From Triglochin maritima (lineage: Eukaryota > Streptophyta > Magnoliopsida > Alismatales > Juncaginaceae), in contig OY821771.1 of NCBI GenBank assembly GCA_963682175.1, forward strand, positions 39,948,201-40,012,200: 64,000 nucleotides of DNA, written 5' to 3'. Positions 1-11,406 of this stretch are shown here, one piece after another. Position 1 is the stretch's first letter; every line of letters begins with the position of its first letter. Both the position numbers and the translations under genes were made by a program. The notes below the pieces were generated by a model, which did no database searches, was not told the origin of the DNA, and saw nothing but the letters and a program-made list of their open reading frames with translations.

Positions 1-2
1 TC

Positions 3-227
3 CACGACTGCGCGGGCTTCCATGCACACGACGCGTACCACTGCCCTCTCCCCTCCACGTACTACTACGTGTTGGAGACTTGGGGTTGTGATAATCCTGG
101 ACTCTTCTCAGATCGTGTACGAATCACTTTCCGAACAAGATTATTCGACCCTTTTACACTGCCCGGGTTGCACGAATACCTTGCTGGGATAATCCTGAGA
201 AGGAACAATCTCGTTCAGGCAATATGA
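3..227 (+). CDS. Possible C-terminal fragment of an unknown protein, open at the left edge
   Basis: A reading frame is open from base 3 to a TGA at 225-227 (74 codons). It starts GC-rich and encodes a His/Cys/Tyr-containing stretch (HDCAGFHAHDAYHC, then STYYYVLETWGCDN) followed by a mixed hydrophobic tail. The composition looks more protein-like than the surrounding AT-rich DNA, but I do not recognise the family. No start or splice acceptor is visible because the window begins here. It could equally be a chance open frame. Confidence 0.25.
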   Translation, partial: HDCAGFHAHDAYHCPLPSTYYYVLETWGCDNPGLFSDRVRITFRTRLFDPFTLPGLHEYLAGIILRRNNLVQAI

Positions 228-3200
228 ACTTCGATCAGAAAGGTAGAGAAGGAGTATGAATTTTCGTCTGTTCGTTTTGAGTACCGAATCTCTCTTATAA
301 AGCAGAATGGTGGTTGGGCGGTTACACAAGCATCTTTTGGGTTGGTATTATCCACTCAAACGGAAATACATAAAATCCAATGAAAATTAATATGGATTTT
401 CCGAAGACCCTTGGACCCCGCACTACCCCTGCTTCATATTCGTGGTCGATAAACCGTTAGCTCAACAAGCGTGCACTCCGCACTACCCAAACTCGTTTCC
501 GAGCCTAACAATAAATCGCATCGGTCTCAAGTAAATCACATTACGACTAAAATGAATCGATGACACTAAAATCACCAACACTACGTACCCTGTCATCCCT
601 CCTGCAATGGCACGGCCAACGCCACTGGTTGGAGTGGAGATGAGGTGTGGAAGAGGTTTGGCTTCGGTTCTAGGGTTTACTCTTCTCCTGGTGGCCATTT
701 GGGATTTGAAATTGGAGGTAGGCCGTAACTAGCTATATACTTGGTGTTTTGTAAAAAAGATCAGAATAAAAGCACATTTTACAGAAAAGCTGAGGTCATG
801 TTTAGGCTTAATCACTTAGATTTATTTGTGACGTAGGTTTTCCGTTAGAGGTTGTTCATAAAGTTTCCCTAAACAATAAATTTACATCTGTGAATCTGTG
901 ATGGTTTTCGCCACTACCCTAAGACCTAAGTTCCCTGATATGTCACATCAGTGAGAAAAAAGTTTGAAATTTGAGATTGAATGGTTAAAGTTGAGATAAT
1001 ATTAATTTCTCAATTATTATTATTATTATTATAGTTCTCACACCTGTAGTCATTAGACTAATATGATCATAAACCAGGGAGGACAATCGATCAAGTGTAC
1101 CTAGATAAGTTCATAATTTGACATTGTGGGCTATTTGAGGCTCCTGAGGCCCACTTAGATTCTTGAAAAACAGGTCCACAAACTGTCTTAATGTTGGTGG
1201 ATTTTTTGAAAGCGTTATATATTCTAAGTAAATTTTAACATGTAGGTTAATTACAATAATGAGTTTGATTCCCAGTCTCGTCTAACCTAAGATTAAATAT
1301 CTGTCAACTGATTTCTGGTCTTGGCTAACTCAAAATCAGATATTTTGTCAATCGAGTTAACCACACTTGGTACGTTGGTGTTAGTTTTAATTGGAGACAT
1401 ATACTGCAGTAGTTAGTTCTAATATTTACGCCTTCAAACGCCTTCTCGAAATCATAGCTTAGCTACAACGTAACAACATAACAAAATGCCCCATTTCCCA
1501 TCAGTGGTTGATTTCTAGTTCTCTACATTATTCTAACAAAATGTCCCATTTCATATCTCTAATATTTCAATTGCGGATATGAATGGTACCTGACGGATTA
1601 GCCCGAGCAAGAAGAAGAAGAAAAAAAAATGGGATGAAAGCGACTCACGTAACACTATAAGTCACGTGTCACAAAAATGAGTGAAGATATTATGTGAAAG
1701 GTAGCACCAATAAAAGTTGGAAAAAACTTCATAACAACCTATCTTAAAGACACAAAAACGTGCCAAATCATAACCGACTGAAGTGGGATTGACTTTTCAC
1801 AGTCATCGGCAATCTTCGGCTGATATTGTCATTAGTTCAATTCAAAATTTTATTAGAAGTCACACTCTGGATTCTGGAGAATAGACTTGTTCCTAACATA
1901 GATTTTGAGAAGAAAATACAAACAGGCAAACTCAGTTGGAGAATGTCATATTGTCATGCACTTGATATATCAATTTGTTTAATCTCATATGCATGATCAC
2001 TACAAAGTTCCAACGACATCTAATCACGTCCTCCCACCATCTCGTGAACATATAAAACAAATTATATAGTACATAACACCACCAGAACCAGAAGGGTGGA
2101 TCAAATCATGGACACATATATTGGTCAGCAACAAAATTAGGTTGATTAATCATAGGAGTTAGGTGGCCTAAGTCAATAACGTTTAGGTACCATTACGTTC
2201 CCACGCCCATATAGAATATAAATTTTAATTATGTAATCGCTAACAACCAACATGAAACAACTGACAACCTGCTTGCATAGTATTTTTCCAATAAAGGTCC
2301 ATTTAATCTTTTGTTCCAACTTCAAACAAATCTCTACTTGCTCTTTTTGTCTAACTTCCGTGGGACTTATATAGTTGGAAGTAGATTGGTGGTATTTGCC
2401 TCAGAAAGGTAAGGCATGATGATCAGCTGGTGATCTACTTGTCTTCTAATCAACTGCCCTTCTATGCGAAAGTGGCTTATATGTATTACTTAATCATGAG
2501 GCTATTAGTTTTTTTTAAAATAAATTAAGAGGCCTGTATGAAGATGTATTTTCAAGTATTATTGGCATTTCTTAAGATAAAAAGTGATATTTTCATTAGT
2601 TTCACTCAATTACTTGGGTTTTTACAGTAAGTTTGTCCACAAACCAAAATCCATATGGTATTAGAGGCATATGAGTGACATCTTAGACATCTAAAAATGT
2701 TATGAACTAGCATGTTGTAGCTGTGAAAGTATCTGAAATATAATTATATGTTGATTCATATATGAATCTATGCCACTTTATGATAGAGTTTTGCCTAGCT
2801 TAATTGTTACCTCATTACTTCTAGGACTTCAATAAGTCAGGTCAGGTTTAATACGTTGGTGTACTTGTGCGCCAATTTTACTTGTAAGTTAGTAAATTAG
2901 GAAAAGTATATCAAAAATTGATCTGCAATTTTCAACCACTATCAAGGAATATGTTAATTTCAAAATCAAAACACATCATTCGTTTGTTTTCTTGAAAAAA
3001 TTTACCTTTTACTCTAGATGATTGAGAGTAAAAATAGCGGAAGAAATGAAGAAAACCACAACGCAACCGACCCTCTTTTTCCATTGTATTTAATATCATG
3101 ATAAACGTGAAAAATAACGACAAAGTCACAAAGCACCGAATTTGCTGTGTTTCTATAGGTTGTGTCCCCTTACCTTATAATTAGTTTGTAGCCCTGAATG

Positions 3201-3236
3201 AAAGAAAAATAAACGTGCACGTCAAAGCATGACTAA
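228..3236. other. Intergenic, no recognisable gene
   Basis: AT-rich DNA with a short ATT microsatellite near 1013-1033. A 71-codon minus-strand frame (483-698) has an Arg-rich start and one hydrophobic segment, but no recognised family and no supporting signals. Nothing else is identifiable. Confidence 0.4.
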
Positions 3237-3240
3237 CGGT

Positions 3241-3266
3241 CCCCCACCCCCCCCCCCCCCCCCCCC
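3241..3266. repeat. Poly-C tract
   Basis: An almost pure C run with one interruption by A, followed by T- and TTTG-rich low-complexity sequence to about 3425. It breaks no recognised gene. Confidence 0.9.
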
Positions 3267-4513
3267 TCACACACGCGTGCGCCTGCTCGTCAACCCGGCC
3301 GTTGAAACGCCCGACTCGGATGACTGGGTCGTCGAATTAAAATTTTGTTTTTTTGCTTCTTCTTTTTTGTTTTTTTTTTGTTTTGATTTTTTTTTTGAAA
3401 ATATATTTTATAATTGTTTTTTTTAAGATGGACCCCGAAATGATGTGGATGAGAGATAGATTGTTGTGAGTTGTGGTTAAGATGTGAATAGTGTAGAAAA
3501 TAGAAGAAAGTGTGCTGAAGAGAAATAAAACTGATGTGGAAACGAGAGAACGCTCGTGATCAGGTCGTCCAGATCATGATTAATGATGATCGGATGGATT
3601 TAGTTGTACGGTTGAAAGAGAACGAGAGGCAAAAGAGACCTGAAATCTTAGCTCTACTAGACTACTACTACTACTTAACCTATTCTACATGACTACATGT
3701 TAGTTCATGTTTGGCACAACTTCCCACATTATCCTCTTGATTCCCACGTCCTACAGTTTTCTTTTTAAAAACTAGAAAATCTCATTTTTTAGCTTTTGAT
3801 TTTTTTGGAAAAAAATTATCCTCGTAGGAAATGTTGCGATACAGGAAAGAAAAAAAATCAGATTCTATGAAAATTTTAACCAATTTTCTGTCATCCAAAG
3901 TCACCGACTAGTGAAATAAGAGCTATGTAAAATTAGTCATTACATTCTTACAATATTCACGAAGTTTCACCAAAAGTTCCACATGTGACGTTACAAAAGA
4001 GGGACAGAACTCTGACAGGGTTGCGTATAAAATTACTCGTCACAAACCTTGTTGGTTATTTACTTGTCGTTATTATTAAGTGGATATTGTTAACATATAA
4101 ATGGATCAAAGTCTCTACAATTCTTGGAGAAATGAATATCGGCTTCTAAATACAATTTGTAGCCTACTATAAACAAAAATTTGAAGAACATGCTGCACTT
4201 AAACCAATAAAAAATTCTAATCAATTTATTTTTACCTCCACTAGCCGAATGAATTTGTATTATGGTTTTTCTTCCTTTGCAGAGTTAAGGACCAAATTTG
4301 TATTCAAGAACTATAAACTAATTACATCTTCATGTTGGATTTCATGTCTTTTTGGGAAATTAATTTTCGATGTGAAAGACTTTTATGTTAAGATATGTTA
4401 AGACATGGGCAACGCCACATACTCCTTGGAGCGGTCGGGCGACCCCCTTGGAATTTGGGATTTGATTTGGCTTGTAGATTTATTTATTTTATTTGGACCC
4501 CTGAATCATATTA
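3267..4513. other. Intergenic, no recognisable gene
   Basis: T-rich low complexity (3340-3425), then ordinary AT-rich DNA. No coding exon or repeat boundary could be supported. Confidence 0.4.
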
Positions 4514-5286
4514 GGCCATCCTTAACGGATGGCCTTTTGGGGTCGGGTCGGGTCTCGACCCGACCTCGGTTCCGACCTGGGTTGGCCACGTGGCCAACCT
4601 GGGTTGGCCCAAATTTTTTAATTTTATTTTAAATAAAGATTAAAAATTAGATTTTTTTATTTGTTAAATAATATTTAATTGATATATATATTTATATAAT
4701 TAGAATTAATTTCTGAAAATTAAAATAAACGGAAATAATTAATGAAAATTAGTAAAATAAATATAAATAATTAATCAAAATTAGTAAAAATAAATAAGTA
4801 ATTAAAGAAAATTACCTAGTAAAATAAAACACATGAATTTACCCAGGTTCACCCAAAAACGCATTAGTAACCCAAAAAATCGGCAAAGAATTACTAATAA
4901 AATCTCAAAAATAAAAAACCTTCAGGGGGTGCCCCTGCCACCTCACCGGCGAGGTGGAACGCCGCTCGCTCACCGGTGAGCGAGACCCCCGACCGACCCG
5001 TTTGAGTGGTCATTATTAAATCTACTTTTTTGAATTTTTTTGGTAATTAGCATAATTTAATTAGATTAAGTTACTGTAGAAATAAATTATTTAGTAGTTT
5101 TTGTGATGAAATAGAAAATGAGGTAAAAAAAATTATGTGGATGAGAGAGAGTGTTGAAAGTGGGTTTGGGATTAAGAAGTGAAAAATGGGTTGGGTTGGG
5201 TGGTGGGTTGCATAGTATTTTTTGCTGACGTGACGGAGAGAGAAACTGGGTTGAAGGAAAAAATGAGGTTGGGGTTAATGGTGCCC
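4514..5286. mobile_element. PIF/Harbinger-type MITE
   Basis: The left end reads GGCCATCCTTAACGG. The reverse complement of the right end reads GGGCACCATTAACCC, an imperfect terminal inverted repeat. Both ends are flanked by TTA (4511-4513 and 5287-5289), the 3-bp target duplication typical of PIF/Harbinger elements. The interior is AT-rich and non-coding, with a GC-rich patch containing the inverted motif TTGGCCACGTGGCCAA near the left end and another GC-rich patch near 4930-5000. I infer a non-autonomous element. Confidence 0.6.
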
Positions 5287-5392
5287 TTAAACCTTCCTGG
5301 ATTTTGATTTCATTAGATTTTGAACTCCCCTGGAATTGTTCAAATACCACAATTTTGACTCCTTTTAGATCATGCCTAAAAATTCTACCTAA

Positions 5393-5794
5393 GACCACCG
5401 TTAACAACGCTCAGGCAGTTCCCAGGTGCCTGATTTTCTCTCTCAGTCACGTCAGCTTCTCTCTCCGTCACGTCAGTTCAAACAACACACCTAAAATTTT
5501 CTTAACCACACCCAGAAACAACTCTAACGCCCTACATTATCTCTCAGACACGTGATTTGGGATCAATTCTATGTAAAACACAAAAAATTGTCAAAAAAAT
5601 TAAAAAATATAAATAAAAAAATTTCATAAAAAAATTAAAAAAATATTTAAATAATTTTTTAAAACAATAAATAAAAAACAAAACAAAACAAAATCACCCA
5701 ATCTAAGAGGGCCGGATGGATTTCCGGAAATCCACCTTCCCATTAAGGAAGGGCAAATCGGACGCCCACTTTAGAGCACCCGTTAAGGGTGTTC
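5393..5794. mobile_element. Second PIF/Harbinger-type MITE
   Basis: Left end GACCACCGTTAACAACGCTC. Right end, reverse-complemented, GAACACCCTTAACGGGTGCTC minus its last base. These form an imperfect terminal inverted repeat. TAA flanks both sides (5390-5392 and 5795-5797). The interior is A-rich (5570-5690) and non-coding. It lies about 100 bp from the first Harbinger-like MITE and shares the TTAAC core in its ends. Confidence 0.6.
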
Positions 5795-5797
5795 TAA

Positions 5798-6889
5798 ATT
5801 TCTACAACCGCCCGACCTTTATTATCACATATATATACCAAAAGACAAAGTACGGATGCAAAACTCCTATTTTACGTGCTGGCCATCACCAATGCACTAA
5901 TGAACGTACAAATCGGTGTGTTTTAAAAAAAAATTAAGACGAATATCTAAATTCCATACTTCAAATATAATCCAGCTGATTTTAGGGAGCAACAAACACA
6001 ATGGGGAAAAAATATCTTCGGATGGATTTTTTTATGAAAAAAATAATCAATCCTATTCCTAAGAAGTAAGGACGATAATTTTTACGGCATATTGATCATC
6101 GTGAGTTTGTTGCGTTGCATTTTTTTCAATTTGCGAGTTATGATATTTAACTAAGAAATGGAGTCCTCAACTTTCACTTGAATATTGCTAACATAGACCC
6201 GCTCATTTCCAAAATTCATACCTGAAATCGCATCTCAGAGATCATAATTTTTAAATATTAGCAAGAATATTCTGATTACAAATAATGTAAGTCATGCATA
6301 TGACAGACCAAATCCCTCAGAATTAGAATTCATATATGTAGTTCATGATGACCATGATCGATGCAAAAGAATCTTCACTTTGCGTTTGCATTTCTCTAGA
6401 TGTTAAATTATAAGACACACCAATCATTGGTGGAACAAGAGTTTCATTTGAGTGGGGCTTAATATTAAATCAAGTGAAAATTTTCATCGTATATACTTTT
6501 AAAAGGTGTCAATTTTTTCTCAGAAGAAAATTACATTTGTATAAAAAATTATAATTGACCACAATCACTTTTCGTATTTTTAAAAAGAATGTATTATTGC
6601 ATCATTATAAAGTTTATCAAATAAATCATTACCAACCTTGTTAAAGTTGAACACTTGTGAGACAAAAAAAAATTGGAACCTAGATGATAAGTCTTAGAAC
6701 TGTAAAAAAATTCTACAACGTTTCTAGTGCTTAATTGATTGGACTTTTGGTTTAGGTAAGAAGGAAGAGCAAAAACAAAGAATAGTAATGGAAAGAGATT
6801 TTGAAGAGTAAATTAGAAATTGGGTTTTGATTCTTGTGGTACCAAAATTAGTAGTGATTTTTACAATCTGAATTTTTTTTGTATAGAAA

Positions 6890-6940
<51 letters not shown>

Positions 6941-7468
6941 CTATTTTCTTCTTATGAAATAACTTATATGTTTGCTTACAAATGCATTTAAATTTGGGGA
7001 GTTCAAATTTAATAATATTAAATTTACAAACTTATATGATTATATACACTACATAATACTAGTTCTTTTAAACAAATCATATATCATCATATCAACAACG
7101 CAGAATAAAATGAAAAAAAATAAAAAATAAAACGTGCAGTTTACAGTTTCCTTAAATCTTTTAGCATGACTTACAAATGCAAAACAGAAAGTGTTGGTTT
7201 GTGAGCACGTGAAGAACAGATCTGAGTCTGACCATATACGTGTCTTTGATTGCTTAATCAATACCAACTAATCACTCTCGAGATGCACGTCTCTTCCAAT
7301 CAAGAATAACTTCTAGTCTTCTAGCAGTCAAGGACCACTTGTAGGTAAATTGTTGTTTAGTATAGGTTATTTTGTATTTGTCTTTGGAAAATAGGATTTT
7401 GGAAGTGTATAATAGATTAATAGGAATTAGATTACAAAACCTATAAGAGTAGTTATAGACGGACGCGC
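5798..7468. other. Intergenic with a long AT microsatellite
   Basis: Contains an (AT)n run at about 6894-6938. No gene or element boundary is supported elsewhere in the interval. Confidence 0.5.
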
Positions 7469-7699
7469 GCGTCACGGACGCGCCTTACGTGGATCTGTAC
7501 AGCTCAGATATTTTTCTTTGAGTCAGCGTCCAGTCAGCGAAATTTCTCTTCGCGCGTTTTGGTCTTTTTAAAAAACGCCGGTTCTTTAAGTTGAACGATT
7601 CATTTCCCAATACACAGATAAGACAGTGTGCAGACCCTAGGACATCGTGCAGTCTCATTATTCGTGCAGAGCCCACACTTATCATAATAAAATATTTGT

Positions 7700-9160
7700 T
7701 TTTAAGTTTGACGTTGGATCAACTTAATTTGTCTAGCTTACTTTATGTGTGTGTGCAGTTTACATTATGTGTTTGTCATGTTTACGTTATGTGTCTGTCC
7801 GGAATAAGTGTATATTGTTGTCCGGAATAAGTGTATTTGCAGTCCGGAATAAGTGTATTTGTTGTCCGGAATAAGTGTATTTGTTGTCCGGTTTAAGAAT
7901 AAAGTGTGTCCAGAAACGGAACATAAAGTTTGTCCGGAATAAGTGTATTTGCAGTCCGGAATAAGTATAGTTGTCCAGAATAAGAAGAAAGTGTGTCCAG
8001 AAACGGAACAGAAAGTTTGTCCGGAATAAGTGTATTTGCTGTCCGGAATAAGTGTATTTGTTGTCCGGAATAAGTGTATTTGTTGTCCGGTTTAAGAATA
8101 AAGTGTGTCCAGAAACGGAACATAAAGTTTGTCCGGAATAAGTTGATTTGTTGTCCGGAATAAATGTATTTGCTGTCCGGAATAAGTGTATTTGCAGTCC
8201 GGAATAAGTGTAGTTGTCCAGAATAAGAAGAAAGTGTGTCCAGAAACGGAACAGAAAGTTTGTCCGGAATAAGTGTATTTGCTGTCCGGAATAAGGGTAT
8301 TTGTTGTCCGGTTTAAGAATAAAGTGTGTCCAGAAACAGAACATAAAGTTTGTCCGGAATAAGTTGATTTGTTGTCCGGAATAAGTGTATTTGCTGTCCG
8401 GAATAAGTGTATTTGCAGTCCGGAATAAGTGTATTTGTTGTCCGGTTTAAGAATAAAGTGTGTCCAGAAACGGAACATAAAGTTTGTCCGGAATAAGTTG
8501 ATTTGTTGTCCGGAATAAGTGTATTTGCTGTCCGGAATAAGTGTATTTGCAGTCCGGAATAAGTGTATTTGTTGTCCGGTTTAAGAATAAAGTGTGTCCA
8601 GAAACGGAACATAAAGTTTGTCCGGAATAAGTTGATTTGTTGTCCGGAATAAGTGTATTTGCTGTCCGGAATAAGTGTATTTGCAGTCCGGAATAAGTGT
8701 AGTTGTCCAGAATAAGAAGAAATTGTGTCCAGAAACGGAACAGAAAGTTTGTCCGGAATAAGTGTATTTGTTGTCCGGAATAAGTGTATTTGTTGTCCGG
8801 TTTAAGAATAAAGTGTGTCCAGAAACGGAACATAAAGTTTGTCCGGAATAAGTTGATTTGTTGTCCGAAATAAGTGTATTTGCAGTCCGGAATAAGTGTA
8901 TTTGCAGTCCGGAATAAGTGTAGTTGTCCAGAATAAGAAGAAAGTGTGTCCAGAAACGGAACATAAAGTTTGTCCGGAATAAGTGTATTTGCTTTCCGGA
9001 ATAAGTGTATTTGTTGTCCGGAATAAGTGTATTTGTTGTCCGATTTAAGAATAAAGTGTTTCCAGAAACGGAACATAAAGTTTGTCCGGAATAAGTGGAT
9101 TTGCTGTCCGGAATAAGTGTATTTGCTGTCCGGAATAAGTGTATTTGCAGTCCGGAATCA
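7700..9160. repeat. 22-bp minisatellite array with higher-order structure
   Basis: Tandem units of form TCCGGAATAAGTGTATTTG plus CTG, CAG or TTG, period 22 bp, from about 7787 to 9155. Degenerate units extend back to about 7700. A distinct longer segment beginning TCCGGTTTAAGAATAAAG and containing CCAGAAACGGAACATAAAG recurs near 7886, 8086, 8307, 8441, 8575, 8795 and 9036. This gives a higher-order repeat with spacings of about 134, 200, 220 and 241 bp. Because 22 is not a multiple of 3 and the units lack minus-strand stops, long but meaningless open frames arise on the minus strand. Confidence 0.95.
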
Positions 9161-9369
9161 ATATATGGAATGCAATAATATGATGTCGAAACAAAAAAAC
9201 GTCCGCAAAGCGCGCTCCCTCTGTCCGCTCGCTTTGCGGGGGGGGACTCACGTCCCCCGCAGGGGCTGCCGCCCCCTGCCACCCCCGCACAAACTCAACA
9301 AACCTCCCACTGTATATTTTACCCCACAAGAATTACGTTTAGGAAAAAAATAGCATCTCAGATTCCCTG

Positions 9370-9655
9370 TTTATGTAGAAAGTTTGTCCTGTTTTGTCCT
9401 GTTTATGTAGAAAGATTGTCCTGTTTTGTCCTGTTTATGTAGAAAGTTTGTCCTGTTTTGTCCTATTTATGTAGAAAGTTTGTCCTGTTTATGTAGAAAG
9501 TTTGTCTTGTTTATGTAGAATGTTTGTCCAGTTTATGTAGAAAGTTTGTACTGTTTATGTACAAAGTTTGTCCTGTTTATGTAGAAAGTTTGTCCTGTTT
9601 ATGTAGAATGTTTGTCCAGTTTATGTAGAAAGTTTGTCCTGTTTATGTAGATACA
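9370..9655. repeat. Second 22-bp minisatellite array
   Basis: Units of form TGTCCTGTTTATGTAGAAAG plus TT repeat about a dozen times, with point variants (TGTCCAG, TGTACTG). The period equals that of the preceding array, and TGTCC is shared, but the remainder of the unit differs. Confidence 0.9.
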
Positions 9656-9898
9656 ATGAGAGCACAATGAGATATTGATGGTACATATTATTGATGGTAA
9701 CTATTACACAATAAGATACAATGAGAGTACAAAGACAAACAAACAATACAAACACAAACACACAAAAATTACAAAAATAATATATCTTCTCCCAGTAAAT
9801 CACACACAAACAAACAATACAAACACAAGCACGCACAAATTACAAAGATAATATATATTTTCCCAGTAAATCGGAAAGAAGATGTAAGACTTAAACAT

Positions 9899-10440
9899 GA
9901 CCGTCTCATTCACGCTGCTTACGTTGTGAAGAACCTTGGGAGTCGGCATCAGACGCTTTTTCGACGTAATATCTTACTCGAAATGGTGATTTATTACGGA
10001 GAGATGTACAACATAAACCGAACATACGTAAGTCTTCACCACGGAGCGTTGTACATCTCTCCGGAATAAATCACCATTTCGAGCAAGATATTATTTCGAA
10101 GAAGCGTCTGATGCCGACTCTCAGGGTTCTTCACAACGTAAGTAACGTGAATGGGACGGTCGATGACACTCTTTCTTTCTTCTTCATTCTTTTTCTGTCA
10201 CGGGCACTCCAACAGTGCAGCAAAGATGTTGTGGTGCGAAGTCTTCACCACCGGATCGTCACATTCACGATGCTAACGCTGACAAGAACATCGGGAAGTC
10301 TTCGCACCGTCCCATTCACGCTGCTTACGTTGTGAAGAATCCAGGGAGTCGGCATCAGACGCTTCTTCGACCTAATATCTTGCTCGAAATGGTGATTTAT
10401 TCTGGAGAGAAAGAATGAAGAAGAAAGAAAGAGTGTCATC
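9899..10440. repeat. Set of long inverted repeats (hairpin-forming)
   Basis: The block 9899-10012 is repeated in inverted orientation at 10048-10161, leaving a 35-bp loop. The two ~114-bp arms differ at only a modest number of positions. A third copy in the first orientation lies at about 10303-10409. A short polypurine/polypyrimidine pair (10162-10192 and 10408-10440) is also inverted. Transcription across this block would give long double-stranded RNA. No protein is evident. Confidence 0.85.
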
Positions 10441-10593
10441 ATATTTGTATTTGGGTGGAGAGAGAGAACGTGCTGAGTTGAAACGCATTTAATGTGATTT
10501 GAGTGGACATCAGGAAGAAAAAACAAAAAAACATTCATGCTTTAGCCGCGTAAGGGCTGACATGGATGTCCACGTAGAGCGCGTCCGTGACGC

Positions 10594-11406
10594 ACTGCGT
10601 TCAACAAACATTTCCCAACCTATAATCCCATGCTAGTTTGTATAGGATGAAAACAATTTCAACAACGACAAGAATTACAATTTTGGTACGTGAATTTATT
10701 TATTTTTTTGATGCGGGCTGGCTTTCACGTAGACAACTTTATTTCTAATATTACATAGGTATCGTGTAAAAAAACTCGAGAACTTTTATGATAATAGGAA
10801 TCAAACTCAATAGTATGCGATAGAAAAAAAACATTTTACACTTACTGTAAAACAGTTAGTTGTAAAAAACTATAATAGCTTACAACAACAAAGAAACATG
10901 CCTAATTGAGTCGATAAGATATTACAATTTACAACTATAACAAGGAGTCAAAGCCTCGACCTTAGAGTCAAAAGGGATTTCGTGCGAGGCAAAACGTTCA
11001 CACATAGTTGGGGTGGGTAATCACAAATTATCCACTTATATAATTTATTTCCTTATGATATGGAAAACAATTTTAAAGTATTAAAGAGTACGACCCCACA
11101 ACCCACGGAAGGGCGTCAGTTTCACTTGTTTCCCGCCCCACACCGTCACTTTCCTCGAATTACAAATGAGTCCCCAAATCACTTTACCTGTTTTGAGGAT
11201 TCCACTAATCACGCATCAAATCAAAGCACATAAATTAAAGAAGCCAAAGAGAGGGATAAGAAACCAGAAAGGGTAAAAAAGAAAGGAAAAGTAAAGGAAT
11301 CCAACAAATACTTTAGCTATTGATTAGTAATTACAATAGATATTAAGAAAGCAGTGACTTTAATTAACAAGAAAAGTATGAAGATTTTATATGTTTGGAA
11401 ACTTGA
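10594..11406. other. Intergenic, downstream of the IRX15-like gene
   Basis: AT-rich. It would hold the 3' untranslated region and terminator of the minus-strand gene that starts at 12460. No other feature is supported. Confidence 0.4.

Larger units (their letters stand above)
7469..10593. mobile_element. Candidate non-autonomous Mutator-like element with internal arrays
   Basis: The left end reads GCGTCACGGACGCGCCTTAC and then GTGGA. The reverse complement of the right end reads GCGTCACGGACGCGCTCTAC and then GTGGA, so the outer ~25 bp match with few differences. Between them lie a 22-bp satellite array, a second 22-bp array, a GC-rich patch with small hairpins (9195-9290), and a set of ~114-bp inverted repeats. 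No transposase is recognisable. No convincing 9-bp target duplication was found next to the inverted repeats, so the exact ends and the superfamily are inferred. Confidence 0.5.

Noticed and set aside
7787..9160. CRISPR-like array
   Set aside because: Units are contiguous 22-bp repeats with no unique spacers, and the genome is a plant.
7787..9329. Long minus-strand open frames (up to 233 codons) with repeated IPDNKYTYSGQQIHLFRT
   Set aside because: They arise because a 22-bp unit without minus-strand stops cycles through all three frames. The same peptides appear in overlapping frames, with no start context or homology.
10594..10602. 9-bp target duplication for the 7469-10593 element
   Set aside because: The flank ACTGCGTTC does not match the left flank, so no duplication is claimed.
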